Positions 18,079 through 26,436 of a stretch of DNA of 64,000 nucleotides are shown here, piece by piece. A program made the position numbers and the translations under genes. Each line of letters starts with the position of its first letter. Position 1 is the stretch's first letter. This DNA comes from Vibrio spartinae. Lineage in GTDB: Bacteria > Pseudomonadota > Gammaproteobacteria > Enterobacterales > Vibrionaceae. The notes under the pieces were generated by a model. That model searched no databases, was not told the DNA's origin, and saw nothing but the letters and a program-made list of their open reading frames with translations. The stretch is from contig NZ_AP024908.1 of assembly GCF_024347135.1 (NCBI RefSeq), positions 1,124,768 through 1,188,767 on the forward strand, in the 5' to 3' direction.

Positions 18079-18960
18079 ATGTCTGAACAATCAATCCGGT
18101 ACTCTTTCGGGGGCGATGAGCATCTATTTGCAGAGATCTCCGAGTCTATGTCTCTGCCTGCATTTTTCCGTGGGTTGGAAATAACCAATCGCTTGAAAGC
18201 GATGAATTTATCGGGGATTCTGGATATCTGTCTTGCCAACGCATCGTTTCAAGTTCGGTTTAATCCCGACCGGATATCACCACAAACATTGCTGGACAAA
18301 GTAAAATCCCTTGAGAGTGCGCGTAGCACAGCCCATCATCTCAACACTCGGATCATTGAGATTCCGGTGTATTACAATGATCCTTGGACACACGAAACGC
18401 TGATGCGTTTTCGGGATAGACATCAATCGCCTGAACAAACCGATTTAGAATATGCTGCGAGTTTAAACGGGCACGGCAACATTGAAGACTTCATTCGTGC
18501 ACATAGCCACTCCCCCTGGTTTGTCTCGATGGTTGGATTTGTTGCCGGGCTCCCCTTTATGTTTCAGATGGTCGAGCAAGAACAGCAACTTGAAGTCCCG
18601 AAGTATCTGACACCCAGAACAGATACGCCCAAACAGACTGTCGGTCACGGTGGATGTTTTGGCTGCATCTATTCCGTCAAAGGCGCAGGTGGTTATCAAA
18701 TGTTTGGGATGACCCCCGTCCCGATTTACGACCCTCTGCAATCGATGCCCCACATGCAGGAATCGATTGTGTTTTTCCGTGCGGGTGACATCGTGAAATT
18801 CCGTCCGATTGATCAGTTGGAATACCAACAAATCACTCAGGCGGTCGAGTCAGGGACTTATCAACTTCATACCCGGCCATTCAGATTCGACTTACAGGAA
18901 TACCTTGCCGATCCAGAAGACTACAAACGTCGCATCATGGAGGCGCTTTATGTCAATTAA
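18079..18960 (+). CDS. pxpB: 5-oxoprolinase subunit B (KipI / allophanate hydrolase subunit 1 family)
   Basis: A 293-residue protein with family motifs HSHSPWFVSMVGFVAGLPFM-type segment (VSMVGFVAGLPFM), YLTPRTDTPKQTVGHG and FRAGDIVKFRPID. AGGAAGGAG lies before the ATG. At 293 residues it is longer than B. subtilis KipI (about 240). It forms the catalytic complex with PxpC and PxpA. It overlaps pxpC by 11 bp, so the two subunits are translationally coupled. Confidence 0.92.
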   Translation: MSEQSIRYSFGGDEHLFAEISESMSLPAFFRGLEITNRLKAMNLSGILDICLANASFQVRFNPDRISPQTLLDKVKSLESARSTAHHLNTRIIEIPVYYNDPWTHETLMRFRDRHQSPEQTDLEYAASLNGHGNIEDFIRAHSHSPWFVSMVGFVAGLPFMFQMVEQEQQLEVPKYLTPRTDTPKQTVGHGGCFGCIYSVKGAGGYQMFGMTPVPIYDPLQSMPHMQESIVFFRAGDIVKFRPIDQLEYQQITQAVESGTYQLHTRPFRFDLQEYLADPEDYKRRIMEALYVN

Positions 18961-19927
18961 AGTCATCAAACCCGGCCTCAGTACAACCGTACAAGATGGT
19001 GGACGCGAAGGCTATTATCATCTGGGCATTCCGCCCTCGGGCGCCTTGGATCAGTTTTCGATGAAAGCGGCCAATCTATTGGTTGGAAATCCGGTCACTG
19101 AAGCGGTCCTCGAATGTACACTTTTGGGGCCAGAGCTGGCGTTTCTCAGCACAACGCTGATCGCAGTATGTGGGGCAGATATGCCACCCATGATCGATGG
19201 CGAAGTGATGCCGATGAATACGACCCTCAAAGTGCAGGCAGGCCAAAAACTTAACTTTGGCTACCCTCTGAAGGGCGCCCGAATTTATCTGGCCGTTGCC
19301 GGCGGATTCAATCTAGAGCCAACCTTAGGCAGTCGTTCAACCTATGTGTTGGGCAGCTTGGGGGGCATGAAAGGACGAACCATACAAAAAGATGACCTGC
19401 TGACGATCGGTTCCCCCACCGTGAAAGTCAGCAAAGGTCGCACGATTCCCAAACGGTTCTTGCGGCCGATTCATAAGGAAACAACGATTCGGGTCGTTGA
19501 AGGGCTATATGCGCATCGACTGATGCCAGCAAGCCTCCGCCGTTTCTATCGAGAAGAATGGCTGGTCGGCAGCGAAGCAGACCGCATTGGTTATCGCTTT
19601 AAAGGCGGTCACTCACTTGAATTCAAACCAAGAGTTCAGCCGTTTGGTGCCGGTTCTGATCCATCAAATATTGTCGATGCCTGTTATCCGATCGGCTCCA
19701 TCCAAGTCCCGGCGGGTAAGGAACCCATTGTGCTCCTTCGCGATGCCGTCTCAGGCGGTGGTTATGCCACTATCGGGACTGTCATCAGTTCAGACCTTGA
19801 TCTGATCGGTCAAATGCAGCCCAATTACAAAGCTCAGTTTGAGTCGATTACGATCGACGCAGCACTACAGGTCAGAGAAGAAACAAATTTGCGTTTACAG
19901 CAACTCTATGAACATCTGATACTGTGA
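18950..19927 (+). CDS. pxpC: 5-oxoprolinase subunit C (KipA / allophanate hydrolase subunit 2 family)
   Basis: A 325-residue protein starting MSIKVIKPGLSTTVQDGGR, a hallmark of the family; later segments GALDQFSMKAANLLVGN, CGADMPP and GGGYATIGTVISSDLDLIGQ are also typical. The ATG at 18950 is preceded by GGAGG and lies inside the end of pxpB; the frame extends upstream to 18809 only as a shadow of pxpB. It closes the operon and is followed by a bidirectional terminator. Confidence 0.93.
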   Translation: MSIKVIKPGLSTTVQDGGREGYYHLGIPPSGALDQFSMKAANLLVGNPVTEAVLECTLLGPELAFLSTTLIAVCGADMPPMIDGEVMPMNTTLKVQAGQKLNFGYPLKGARIYLAVAGGFNLEPTLGSRSTYVLGSLGGMKGRTIQKDDLLTIGSPTVKVSKGRTIPKRFLRPIHKETTIRVVEGLYAHRLMPASLRRFYREEWLVGSEADRIGYRFKGGHSLEFKPRVQPFGAGSDPSNIVDACYPIGSIQVPAGKEPIVLLRDAVSGGGYATIGTVISSDLDLIGQMQPNYKAQFESITIDAALQVREETNLRLQQLYEHLIL

Positions 19928-19962
19928 GATAGGGGTGACTGCATCAATATCGAATAAAAAAA

Positions 19963-19999
19963 CCATGGCCGTCATCTGTATGACAAGTCATGGCTTTTT
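19963..19999. terminator. Bidirectional terminator between pxpC and a minus-strand small ORF
   Basis: CCATG...CATGG outer and GTCAT/ATGAC inner stems, flanked by AAAAAAA on the left and TTTTT on the right. The T-run is good in both directions, which implies convergent transcription from pxpC and from the 24-codon ORF at 20088-20162. Confidence 0.8.
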
Positions 20000-20087
20000 G
20001 TGCCGACTGATGTTTCTATCTATCATCGAACATGACCAAAGTCTCTATCATGACACTCATTTTATAACCTCATCAAACGCGTCAATC

Positions 20088-20162
20088 TTAGCGGTTGATA
20101 CGGAAGTAAAGCGTCAACAAGACTCCAGTACATAACATCACCAATCCAACTTCGATAACCAT
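20088..20162 (-). CDS. Putative 24-residue single-pass membrane protein
   Basis: ATG at 20162, stop TAA at 20088. The product MVIEVGLVMLCTGVLLTLYF plus RINR is one hydrophobic helix with basic residues at its C-terminus. GGAG lies 8 bp upstream of the ATG, and the downstream terminator has a good T-run for this strand, both arguing for real expression. It sits alone between pxpC and tag. Small membrane proteins of this size often regulate transporters or sensors; I do not recognise this one. Confidence 0.5.
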   Translation of the reverse strand: MVIEVGLVMLCTGVLLTLYFRINR

Positions 20163-20371
20163 TCTGCTTTCTCCATTCGATCAAATCATTACTGCATCAT
20201 TTGCGATAATGAACATAGATGAATATAAACTTTATTATAATTGTAATGATATTAGTCACTATAAAGTGATTACTTAATTATATAGTTCTCAGGGTCTCGG
20301 TTGTCAAAATGAATGGATACGTTCCACAGTGGAAATCGCGATTGTCTCATTTATGAGAATTGTGATGACGA

Positions 20372-20977
20372 CTATGGCCGTTGAAAACCAGCCCGAACTT
20401 GTGCCACTTTTTCCCGAATCACACAGCCTTCTTCATGATCATTGACCAGTCCCATTGCCTGTAAAAATGCATATATCGTCGTTGGCCCGACAAACTTCCA
20501 TCCCATCTTTTTCAGTTGCTTCGACAAAGCTACTGATTCTGGTGAAATCGATACCGATTGCGGTTCTGGTAACGTGGCAGGATCCGGCTCATAACGCCAG
20601 AAAAAAGCTGCCAGAGATCCTTCCTGAGCCACCAGTTCCTGCGCTCGTTTCGCATTGTTAATCACTGCTTCAATTTTTCCACGATGCCGGATGATACTGG
20701 CATCCTGTAACAAACGCTCGACATCCTGCTCGGTAAACTGAGCCATTTGGTTAAAATCAAAATTCAGAAAAGCCCGCCGAAAATTCTCTCGTTTGGCCAG
20801 AATCGTTCGCCAGCTCAAACCCGACTGAAAACTCTCCAGACATATCTTTTCAAATAGGGTTCGGTCATCATCGACCGGAAATCCCCATTCATGATCATGG
20901 TAGTCAAGAAAATCAGTGGTCGTGCTACACCACCGACACCGCTTTTGACCATCAGGGCCAATATATTCATCACTCAT
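20372..20977 (-). CDS. tag: DNA-3-methyladenine glycosylase I
   Basis: A 201-residue base-excision repair enzyme that removes 3-methyladenine. RCRWC near the N-terminus, YHDHEWGFP, the FEKICLESFQSGLSWRTIL core and C-terminal NDHEEGC are intact; the Cys and His residues in these motifs match the zinc site of E. coli Tag. Gene order gives no operon partner. GAGAG precedes the ATG. Confidence 0.95.
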   Translation of the reverse strand: MSDEYIGPDGQKRCRWCSTTTDFLDYHDHEWGFPVDDDRTLFEKICLESFQSGLSWRTILAKRENFRRAFLNFDFNQMAQFTEQDVERLLQDASIIRHRGKIEAVINNAKRAQELVAQEGSLAAFFWRYEPDPATLPEPQSVSISPESVALSKQLKKMGWKFVGPTTIYAFLQAMGLVNDHEEGCVIREKVAQVRAGFQRP

Positions 20978-21179
20978 ATTTTTCTCTCAAACATATCAAC
21001 AAAAACAATAATAAACGGAAAAAATGCGCATCAGGGATATAATCTTTCATCTTCGATGCCAATTAGATATATTATGTGAAATTCAAGCAAATCTATTCAA
21101 AATCTAAATAGACTTCTTAGAAATAAATAAGTTACAATTTATTAACAATTTGGATGGTGAGCACCGTCGCAGACTCAAG

Positions 21180-21326
21180 ATGATGTTGTCTTTTTTTAAT
21201 ATAAGATATCGTAGAAAATATCAGGAAGTGTCTCAAATAACCTGCTTCTTGACTTTATTTCTGATTTTTCTCCCCCAAGAAAGTTATGCCGCTCTCTATA
21301 AAGTCAGCCTAGAGTGGGTGTGCTGA
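21180..21326 (+). CDS. Possible 48-residue leader or truncated secreted protein coupled to the next gene
   Basis: An ATG at 21180 opens a 48-codon frame whose TGA (21324-21326) overlaps the ATG of the next gene (TGATG). The product has basic residues, a hydrophobic stretch (CFLTLFLIFLPQ) and a signal-peptidase-like ESYA-ALYK boundary, leaving only 11 residues after cleavage. It looks like the signal peptide of a larger protein whose body is lost, or a short coupling ORF. No strong ribosome binding site is seen, so confidence is moderate. Confidence 0.42.
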   Translation: MMLSFFNIRYRRKYQEVSQITCFLTLFLIFLPQESYAALYKVSLEWVC

Positions 21327-21778
21327 TGAGAAGAGCACCGCAACGACATCGCTTCTATCACATATTTAGCTTTTGGCTGGTGCTGAACCTATTCAGTTTA
21401 TGTCCGCTCAGTTACGCCAAATCCCAGCCGAGTATTCTTGTCATCGCCAATGTGGCATCACACCTGCCAGCATTAACCCATCATGAAATCCGACAAATAT
21501 ACATGGGCGGGACACTCAGCCGTAAATATCAAGCGGTTGCTTTAGAGGTTGGCAACCCCACCCGAATACGGTTCAATACTAAAGTGATTGGTTTAACCGA
21601 AAGTCGGATTCAATCCTACTGGGCACAATTGCTGTTTACGGGACGAAATCACCCACCACTCGAATTCTCATCCGTTAAAGAATTACTGAACTATGTCACA
21701 AAAACAAATAACGCGATCGGCTACGTTCCGGCTCCAGTGGCGCTCCCTCACAATGTGATTGTGGTTTATCAAAAATAA
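21326..21778 (+). CDS. Small periplasmic PBP-like protein (phosphate-binding family fold)
   Basis: A 150-residue secreted protein with a signal peptide (about residues 1-31, ending SYAKS). The mature part (ILVIANVASHLPALTHHEIRQIYMGG; ESRIQSYWAQLLFTGRNHPP; ELLNYVTKTNNAIGYVP) matches short proteins related to one lobe of PstS-type binding proteins. Such proteins commonly precede GGDEF/EAL sensor genes, as here, and may form the ligand-sensing part of the pathway. The start ATG overlaps the stop of the 48-codon ORF; the alternative GTG at 21314 is less likely. Confidence 0.8.
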   Translation: MRRAPQRHRFYHIFSFWLVLNLFSLCPLSYAKSQPSILVIANVASHLPALTHHEIRQIYMGGTLSRKYQAVALEVGNPTRIRFNTKVIGLTESRIQSYWAQLLFTGRNHPPLEFSSVKELLNYVTKTNNAIGYVPAPVALPHNVIVVYQK

Positions 21779-21815
21779 CGACTGGCTAGAATACAACCAA
21801 AAACAGGATGGCTTG

Positions 21816-23945
21816 ATGTTAGCAGGGATTCATAAAAAACTGGGTATCCGAGGAAAATTTCTCTTCATCAGTACACTGTCGATTGCACTTTGTGCACTCT
21901 CAGTTTTTATGGTTTCTCTTAAAGAGTACGAAGCCATATACATTCATTCTGTAAAAAACAACCTCCAAGCTTTAATCGACAATGTTGCCGATGAGCTGCT
22001 CTTCACTTTTTCAGAGGAGCCGGACAGGTTCATTCTAAAAAATAAACTCCTCTCTTTCGAAAGATATGATCACATCCTCTATGCCGATGTTTATGACGCA
22101 AACTGGAATTTACTTGAACGCTACTCCAAAACGTCAGCCAAGCCGATTCATATCATTGATAATCCGCATTATCAGTCGCTCATTGCCCAAAAAAAACCAT
22201 TCCCGGTGACACATATTGATGATTTTCTGGTGAGTGTGGACACCATTGGCAACCCGAATTTTCCGGTTGGCTATCTGGAAGTCGTCCACGACTTCAACCA
22301 GCCGATTGCCAGTAGCCGGCGCGATCTTCTCATCAAGGCGATTCCTCTGGTATTGCTGATTCTGGTCATGTCTCTGGTCATTTCTTGGTATATGTTTCAG
22401 CGCATCGTGACACCTTTGATCCGCCTCTCGGCATTTACCAGACAGGTCAAACACTCCAGAAATTATACACTCCGCCATGCCGCTGAAGGCGTCAGCGAGG
22501 TGTTGCACCTGAGCCAAGATATCAATTCAATGCTGGAGACGATCAATCAAGAACATCAGCTCAATCAAGAACAGAATAAAAAACTGCGCCAACAACAAGT
22601 CTCCATGTTTCATCTCGCCAATTACGATCATCTCACCGATTTGCCAAACCGACGCTATGTGATGGAAACCCTGAGACAATATCTACTCAGTGCGCAACAG
22701 CATCACACCGATATGGCGATTTTTTTCCTCAATGTAGACCGTTTTAAAGATATTAACGATTTGATGGGACACACGGTTGGTGATGACCTGTTACGCCATC
22801 TGAGTCATCTCATTGCAAGGAGTCTACGGTCAAATGACACGCTTGCCCGCCTTGGTGGTGATGATTTTCTGGTGGTATTGCCCGATTTGCCGGATTCAAG
22901 TATCGCCAAACAGGTTGCCCAAACAATTACCGACCAACTGAAAACCCCGATTACCATCGGCCAGTGGAAAATCCAGACCAGTGTCAGTATTGGTATTGCG
23001 ATGGCCAAAGCGTCCGATTTCGACATCGATACCCTGATTTCTAACGCTGATATTGCGATGTCTCACAGTAAAAACGTTGGCAAAGGGTCATATCGGCTGT
23101 TTAAGCCTCAAATGTTACGTCAGAAACGGCGCACGTTGCAGATCATCAACCGCATCTCAGCGGCAATTGATAATCATGAATTCTTTTTGGTTTATCAGCC
23201 CAAAGTATCTCGCCAAGGTGAGGTGATTGGATTTGAGGCACTCATCCGGTGGAACAACCCAGATCTGGGTATGATTGCCCCTTCTGAATTTATTCCTATC
23301 GCAGAAAATGGTGGCAAAATCAGCGAAATTACAAGCTGGATGCTCTGTCAGGCAATTCAGGATTTAGATGAAATTCAATCAATTAGCCTCCATCCCGTCG
23401 TCGTCTCCGTCAATATTTCATCGAAAGATTTAATGACAACTCAACTGGAAAATGTCCTGCATCAGGCTTTAGCAACCCATCACCAAGATATTGCCCGACT
23501 GCAGTTCGAAATTACCGAGTCCAGCTATCTGGAAAAATTTGATTTAGCAAACCAATTCTTCTCTCGTATCCGGGCGCAGGGGAGTTCAATTGCACTCGAC
23601 GATTTCGGGACCGGCTATTCATCACTGAGCTATCTGAACCGTATTGATATCGATACCTTAAAAATCGACCGTCAGTTTGTCGTCAACTCATTTAACAGTG
23701 ATAAAGATGCTTCGGTTCTCAATGCCATTCTGGCGCTCGCCCAACAGCTCGGATTACACAGCTGTTGTGAAGGTGTAGAAACGGAAGAGCACGCCCGTTA
23801 CCTGATAGAAAAAGGATGCGATAGCCTGCAAGGGTACTACTTCTCTACCCCGGTGCCATTGGAAAATTTAGCGCAGGCCGTCTATTCATCGATACAAAAC
23901 TATTACCGGTTATTCACCGCTTTCGAACCACACGCTCACGATTGA
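21816..23945 (+). CDS. Membrane GGDEF-EAL cyclic di-GMP protein
   Basis: A 709-residue protein: membrane segment (about 14-34), periplasmic sensor region (about 35-165), second membrane segment (about 170-192), HAMP-like linker, GGDEF (about 255-420) and EAL (about 425-690). The diguanylate cyclase motif is GGDDF, with an RSND inhibitory site 5 residues upstream. The EAL half keeps EALIRW, the [13 protein letters not shown] loop and EGVET, so phosphodiesterase activity is likely. I chose the ATG at 21816 (AGGA upstream); the frame also opens at 21759 inside the preceding gene. Signal input may come from the adjacent PBP-like protein. Confidence 0.92.
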   Translation: MLAGIHKKLGIRGKFLFISTLSIALCALSVFMVSLKEYEAIYIHSVKNNLQALIDNVADELLFTFSEEPDRFILKNKLLSFERYDHILYADVYDANWNLLERYSKTSAKPIHIIDNPHYQSLIAQKKPFPVTHIDDFLVSVDTIGNPNFPVGYLEVVHDFNQPIASSRRDLLIKAIPLVLLILVMSLVISWYMFQRIVTPLIRLSAFTRQVKHSRNYTLRHAAEGVSEVLHLSQDINSMLETINQEHQLNQEQNKKLRQQQVSMFHLANYDHLTDLPNRRYVMETLRQYLLSAQQHHTDMAIFFLNVDRFKDINDLMGHTVGDDLLRHLSHLIARSLRSNDTLARLGGDDFLVVLPDLPDSSIAKQVAQTITDQLKTPITIGQWKIQTSVSIGIAMAKASDFDIDTLISNADIAMSHSKNVGKGSYRLFKPQMLRQKRRTLQIINRISAAIDNHEFFLVYQPKVSRQGEVIGFEALIRWNNPDLGMIAPSEFIPIAENGGKISEITSWMLCQAIQDLDEIQSISLHPVVVSVNISSKDLMTTQLENVLHQALATHHQDIARLQFEITESSYLEKFDLANQFFSRIRAQGSSIALDDFGTGYSSLSYLNRIDIDTLKIDRQFVVNSFNSDKDASVLNAILALAQQLGLHSCCEGVETEEHARYLIEKGCDSLQGYYFSTPVPLENLAQAVYSSIQNYYRLFTAFEPHAHD

Positions 23946-24012
23946 TCGTCGACAGGCCATTAACCATACAGCCCCGCGGACACCACTCGAATCGCCATAG
24001 ACTGCTTATCGT

Positions 24013-24138
24013 ATCATTCGCAATCCTGACTTCTCGCTGTAATCGCTTGCCAAGGTCATCCTGCAATGGCCGATCATTTAACCAAACTGAGTTCGCATTT
24101 TTTACCCGCCCGGTATAAGGAGAAATCGTACCGGTCAT
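24013..24138 (-). pseudogene. Remnant of a ROK-family fructokinase (Mak-like)
   Basis: Forty-two codons ([19 protein letters not shown] followed by ...[10 protein letters not shown]) match the middle of E. coli fructokinase Mak very closely (ISPYTG.VKNANS.WLN...DL..RLQREVR.AND). The roughly 80 residues before and 170 after this block are missing or out of frame in the 323-bp gap between the GGDEF-EAL gene and dgkA. It is therefore a decayed fragment rather than a gene. Confidence 0.7.
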
Positions 24139-24177
24139 CCCCGCCTGCGCTTTAAAGGTGACATCTCTTTTCTCCTT

Positions 24178-24194
24178 CTTAAGTCAATCTTAAG
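24178..24194 (+). promoter_or_regulatory. PmrA-type box upstream of dgkA-eptA
   Basis: CTTAAG-TCAAT-CTTAAG is a perfect direct repeat with 5-bp spacer, the consensus (C/T)TTAA(T/G)-N5-(C/T)TTAA(T/G) of PmrA/BasR-type response regulators. GATAAT at 24208-24213 could be the -10 element. The genes behind it encode lipid A phosphoethanolamine modification, the classic target of this regulator family. Confidence 0.72.
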
Positions 24195-24268
24195 ACTTGC
24201 TCATTACGATAATCCAATGTTTCAACCACATGTCAGATTTTTTACGACCTGATTCATATGAGGATGTT

Positions 24269-24625
24269 ATGAAAACAAGTCATCAAGGGCTCAAGCGGGT
24301 CTATTTCGCCACCATTTATTCGATGAAAGGCCTCCGCTCGGTCTGGATTCATGAAGCCGCCTTTCGTCAGGAGGTGATGGTCTCCATACCACTGATCATC
24401 CTCACCTTCTGGCTCAATGTCGCGTCAAGCGAGCAGATGCTCATGATTGCATCGTTGATCCTGATTTTAATCGCTGAACTGTTTAATTCTGCCGTCGAAG
24501 CTGTTGTTGACCGGATCAGCGACGAATTTCACGAATTAAGCGGCAGAGCCAAAGACATCGGCTCTGCGGCTGTTTTTATCACTATTTTACTGACTGCTTT
24601 TATCTGGACGTGGATTTTAGTATGA
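24269..24625 (+). CDS. dgkA: Diacylglycerol kinase
   Basis: A 118-residue integral membrane kinase (E. coli DgkA 122) recycling diacylglycerol to phosphatidic acid. The signature AELFNSAVEAVVDRISDEFHELSGRAKD-type region is intact with three membrane helices. The ATG at 24269 has GAGG at about 6 bp; the frame extends further upstream without support. Its stop overlaps the eptA start (ATGA). This pairing makes sense because phosphoethanolamine transfer from phosphatidylethanolamine releases diacylglycerol. Confidence 0.95.
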   Translation: MKTSHQGLKRVYFATIYSMKGLRSVWIHEAAFRQEVMVSIPLIILTFWLNVASSEQMLMIASLILILIAELFNSAVEAVVDRISDEFHELSGRAKDIGSAAVFITILLTAFIWTWILV

Positions 24626-26343
24626 AAATTAATCGCACTATGACGTTTTACCCGTTCTCATACACCATCATGACGCTGATCCTTTCAGCTTATTTTGCCA
24701 TATTTCTCAACCTGCCGATTTACTCGGATTTGAAGACCATTTTCAACAAGCTTGAGACGGTTGATACCGGCTTTATCATCTCAATTCCGCTATTTTTCTT
24801 CTGCACCTTAAATATTCTCTTTGCGCTGTTTACTTGGCCGAAAATCACCAAGATCTTCTTTTCTATTCTGATCATAACCTCAAGCATCGTCTGTTATGCG
24901 AGTTACAATTACGGTGTCATTTTTGACATCGATATGATCCGTAATATCGTCGAAACCAACGCCGGTGAGGCGACCTCATATCTGAGTATGAACTCTGTTT
25001 TGTGGGTCATCATTCTGGGGATCATTCCAACCATTTCGCTCTGGTTATCGCCGATCCGTCCAGAACGCAGCGTCCTGCGCTTAGTCGGTAAAAAGCTCCT
25101 GACGATCGGCATATCGCTACTGGGGATTATCATCATTGCCATGTTCTACTATCAGGACTACGCCTCCGTCGGCAGAAACAACAGCTATTTGCGGAAACTG
25201 ATCATTCCAACCTATTACGTACATAGTCTCGACCGTTTTATCCGCGAAAACTATCTGACAGCACCGATGGATTATCAACAGCTCGGTCTGGACGCCTATC
25301 AACCCACGCCAACCGCCAGTAATGGTAAACCGACACTCTTTGTTTTTGTGTTAGGAGAAACAGCCAGAAGTCAAAACTATCAGCTCAATGGTTATCCGAG
25401 AGAAACCAATCCATATACCAGCAAGTCTGATGTGATCGCTTTTCAACACGTCTCGTCATGCGGAACCGCGACTGCGGTGTCTGTCCCTTGTATGTTCTCG
25501 CGGCTGAATAAGTCTGACTACAATGAGCGAGTGGCACTCCATCAGGACAATGTACTGGATATTCTCAACCGGGCTGGTGTCGATGTTCTCTGGCGCGAAA
25601 ATGACGGCGCAGATAAGCATGTCCCCGCTCGCCTTCGGGAAGAAAACTTATCCCGGAGCAGCAGCAACCCATTGTGTAATGGCACAAGTTGCCTCGACAT
25701 CAAGCTGCTTGAAGATTTTCAGGACAAAGTCGCCTCGATGAAAGGGAATCGGATCATCGTCCTGCACCTGATAGGCAGTCACGGACCCACATATTATCAG
25801 CGCTATCCGAAAGAATTTGCCGCATTCCAACCAGACTGCCCGAGAGCGGATATTGAAAACTGTACTCAGGAACAGTTAATCAACACCTATGATAATACGA
25901 TCCGCTATACCGATTACGTTGTCGGGCAAACCATCGACCAACTGAAATCACTGGAAGATCGCTACAATACCGCCATGATCTATATGTCCGATCACGGTGA
26001 ATCGTTAGGTGAAGACGGGGTTTATCTGCACGGCCTGCCTTATAGCATCGCCCCGAAATATCAGACGCATGTCCCACTGCTGCTCTGGATGTCACCAGGA
26101 TTTAAACAAACCAAATCAGTCAATGAAGCTTGTCTGAAAACGGAGGCGCAACAAGCCCGGATCTCTCACGACTATCTTTTCGATACGTTGTTGGGCGCGC
26201 TGGATGTCACCACCCAAGCCTATCGTCCACAGCAAGATGTCTTTGCCAAATGCCGTGCATCCAATCCGGCCATGGCGATAGTGCAGCTATCGAAAAAATC
26301 GGCCGCTCCCCCTACGCCGCTCATCTCGACTGACACGCCGTGA
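24622..26343 (+). CDS. eptA: Lipid A phosphoethanolamine transferase
   Basis: A 573-residue protein: five membrane segments in the first 190 residues, then a periplasmic sulfatase-like catalytic domain. The catalytic Thr lies in SSCGTATAVSVPCMFS; metal-binding residues are visible in FVLGETARSQNY, SHGPTY and MSDHGESLGE. It transfers phosphoethanolamine to lipid A, lowering negative charge and giving resistance to cationic peptides and polymyxin in related species. ATG 24622 overlaps the dgkA stop; a GTG at 24610 is the alternative. Regulation through the PmrA-type box is predicted. Confidence 0.93.
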   Translation: MKINRTMTFYPFSYTIMTLILSAYFAIFLNLPIYSDLKTIFNKLETVDTGFIISIPLFFFCTLNILFALFTWPKITKIFFSILIITSSIVCYASYNYGVIFDIDMIRNIVETNAGEATSYLSMNSVLWVIILGIIPTISLWLSPIRPERSVLRLVGKKLLTIGISLLGIIIIAMFYYQDYASVGRNNSYLRKLIIPTYYVHSLDRFIRENYLTAPMDYQQLGLDAYQPTPTASNGKPTLFVFVLGETARSQNYQLNGYPRETNPYTSKSDVIAFQHVSSCGTATAVSVPCMFSRLNKSDYNERVALHQDNVLDILNRAGVDVLWRENDGADKHVPARLREENLSRSSSNPLCNGTSCLDIKLLEDFQDKVASMKGNRIIVLHLIGSHGPTYYQRYPKEFAAFQPDCPRADIENCTQEQLINTYDNTIRYTDYVVGQTIDQLKSLEDRYNTAMIYMSDHGESLGEDGVYLHGLPYSIAPKYQTHVPLLLWMSPGFKQTKSVNEACLKTEAQQARISHDYLFDTLLGALDVTTQAYRPQQDVFAKCRASNPAMAIVQLSKKSAAPPTPLISTDTP

Positions 26344-26382
26344 GCATAACCGGATAACGATACGGATAGCTCTCAATAAAAA

Positions 26383-26402
26383 AGAGCAGCGAATGCTGCT
26401 CT
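26383..26402. terminator. Hairpin terminator, mainly for the minus-strand phosphohexomutase gene
   Basis: AGAGCAGC-GAAT-GCTGCTCT, preceded on the plus strand by ATAAAAA, giving a T-run for minus-strand transcripts; GGTTGGTTTTG follows on the right, a weaker run for eptA. Confidence 0.85.
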
Positions 26403-26436
26403 GGTTGGTTTTGTCGTTACATGCGCAGCAAACGCG

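Noticed and set aside
19935..20135. 66-codon plus-strand frame after pxpC
   Set aside because: It spans the bidirectional terminator and the antisense 24-codon ORF, and lacks a ribosome binding site and any domain.
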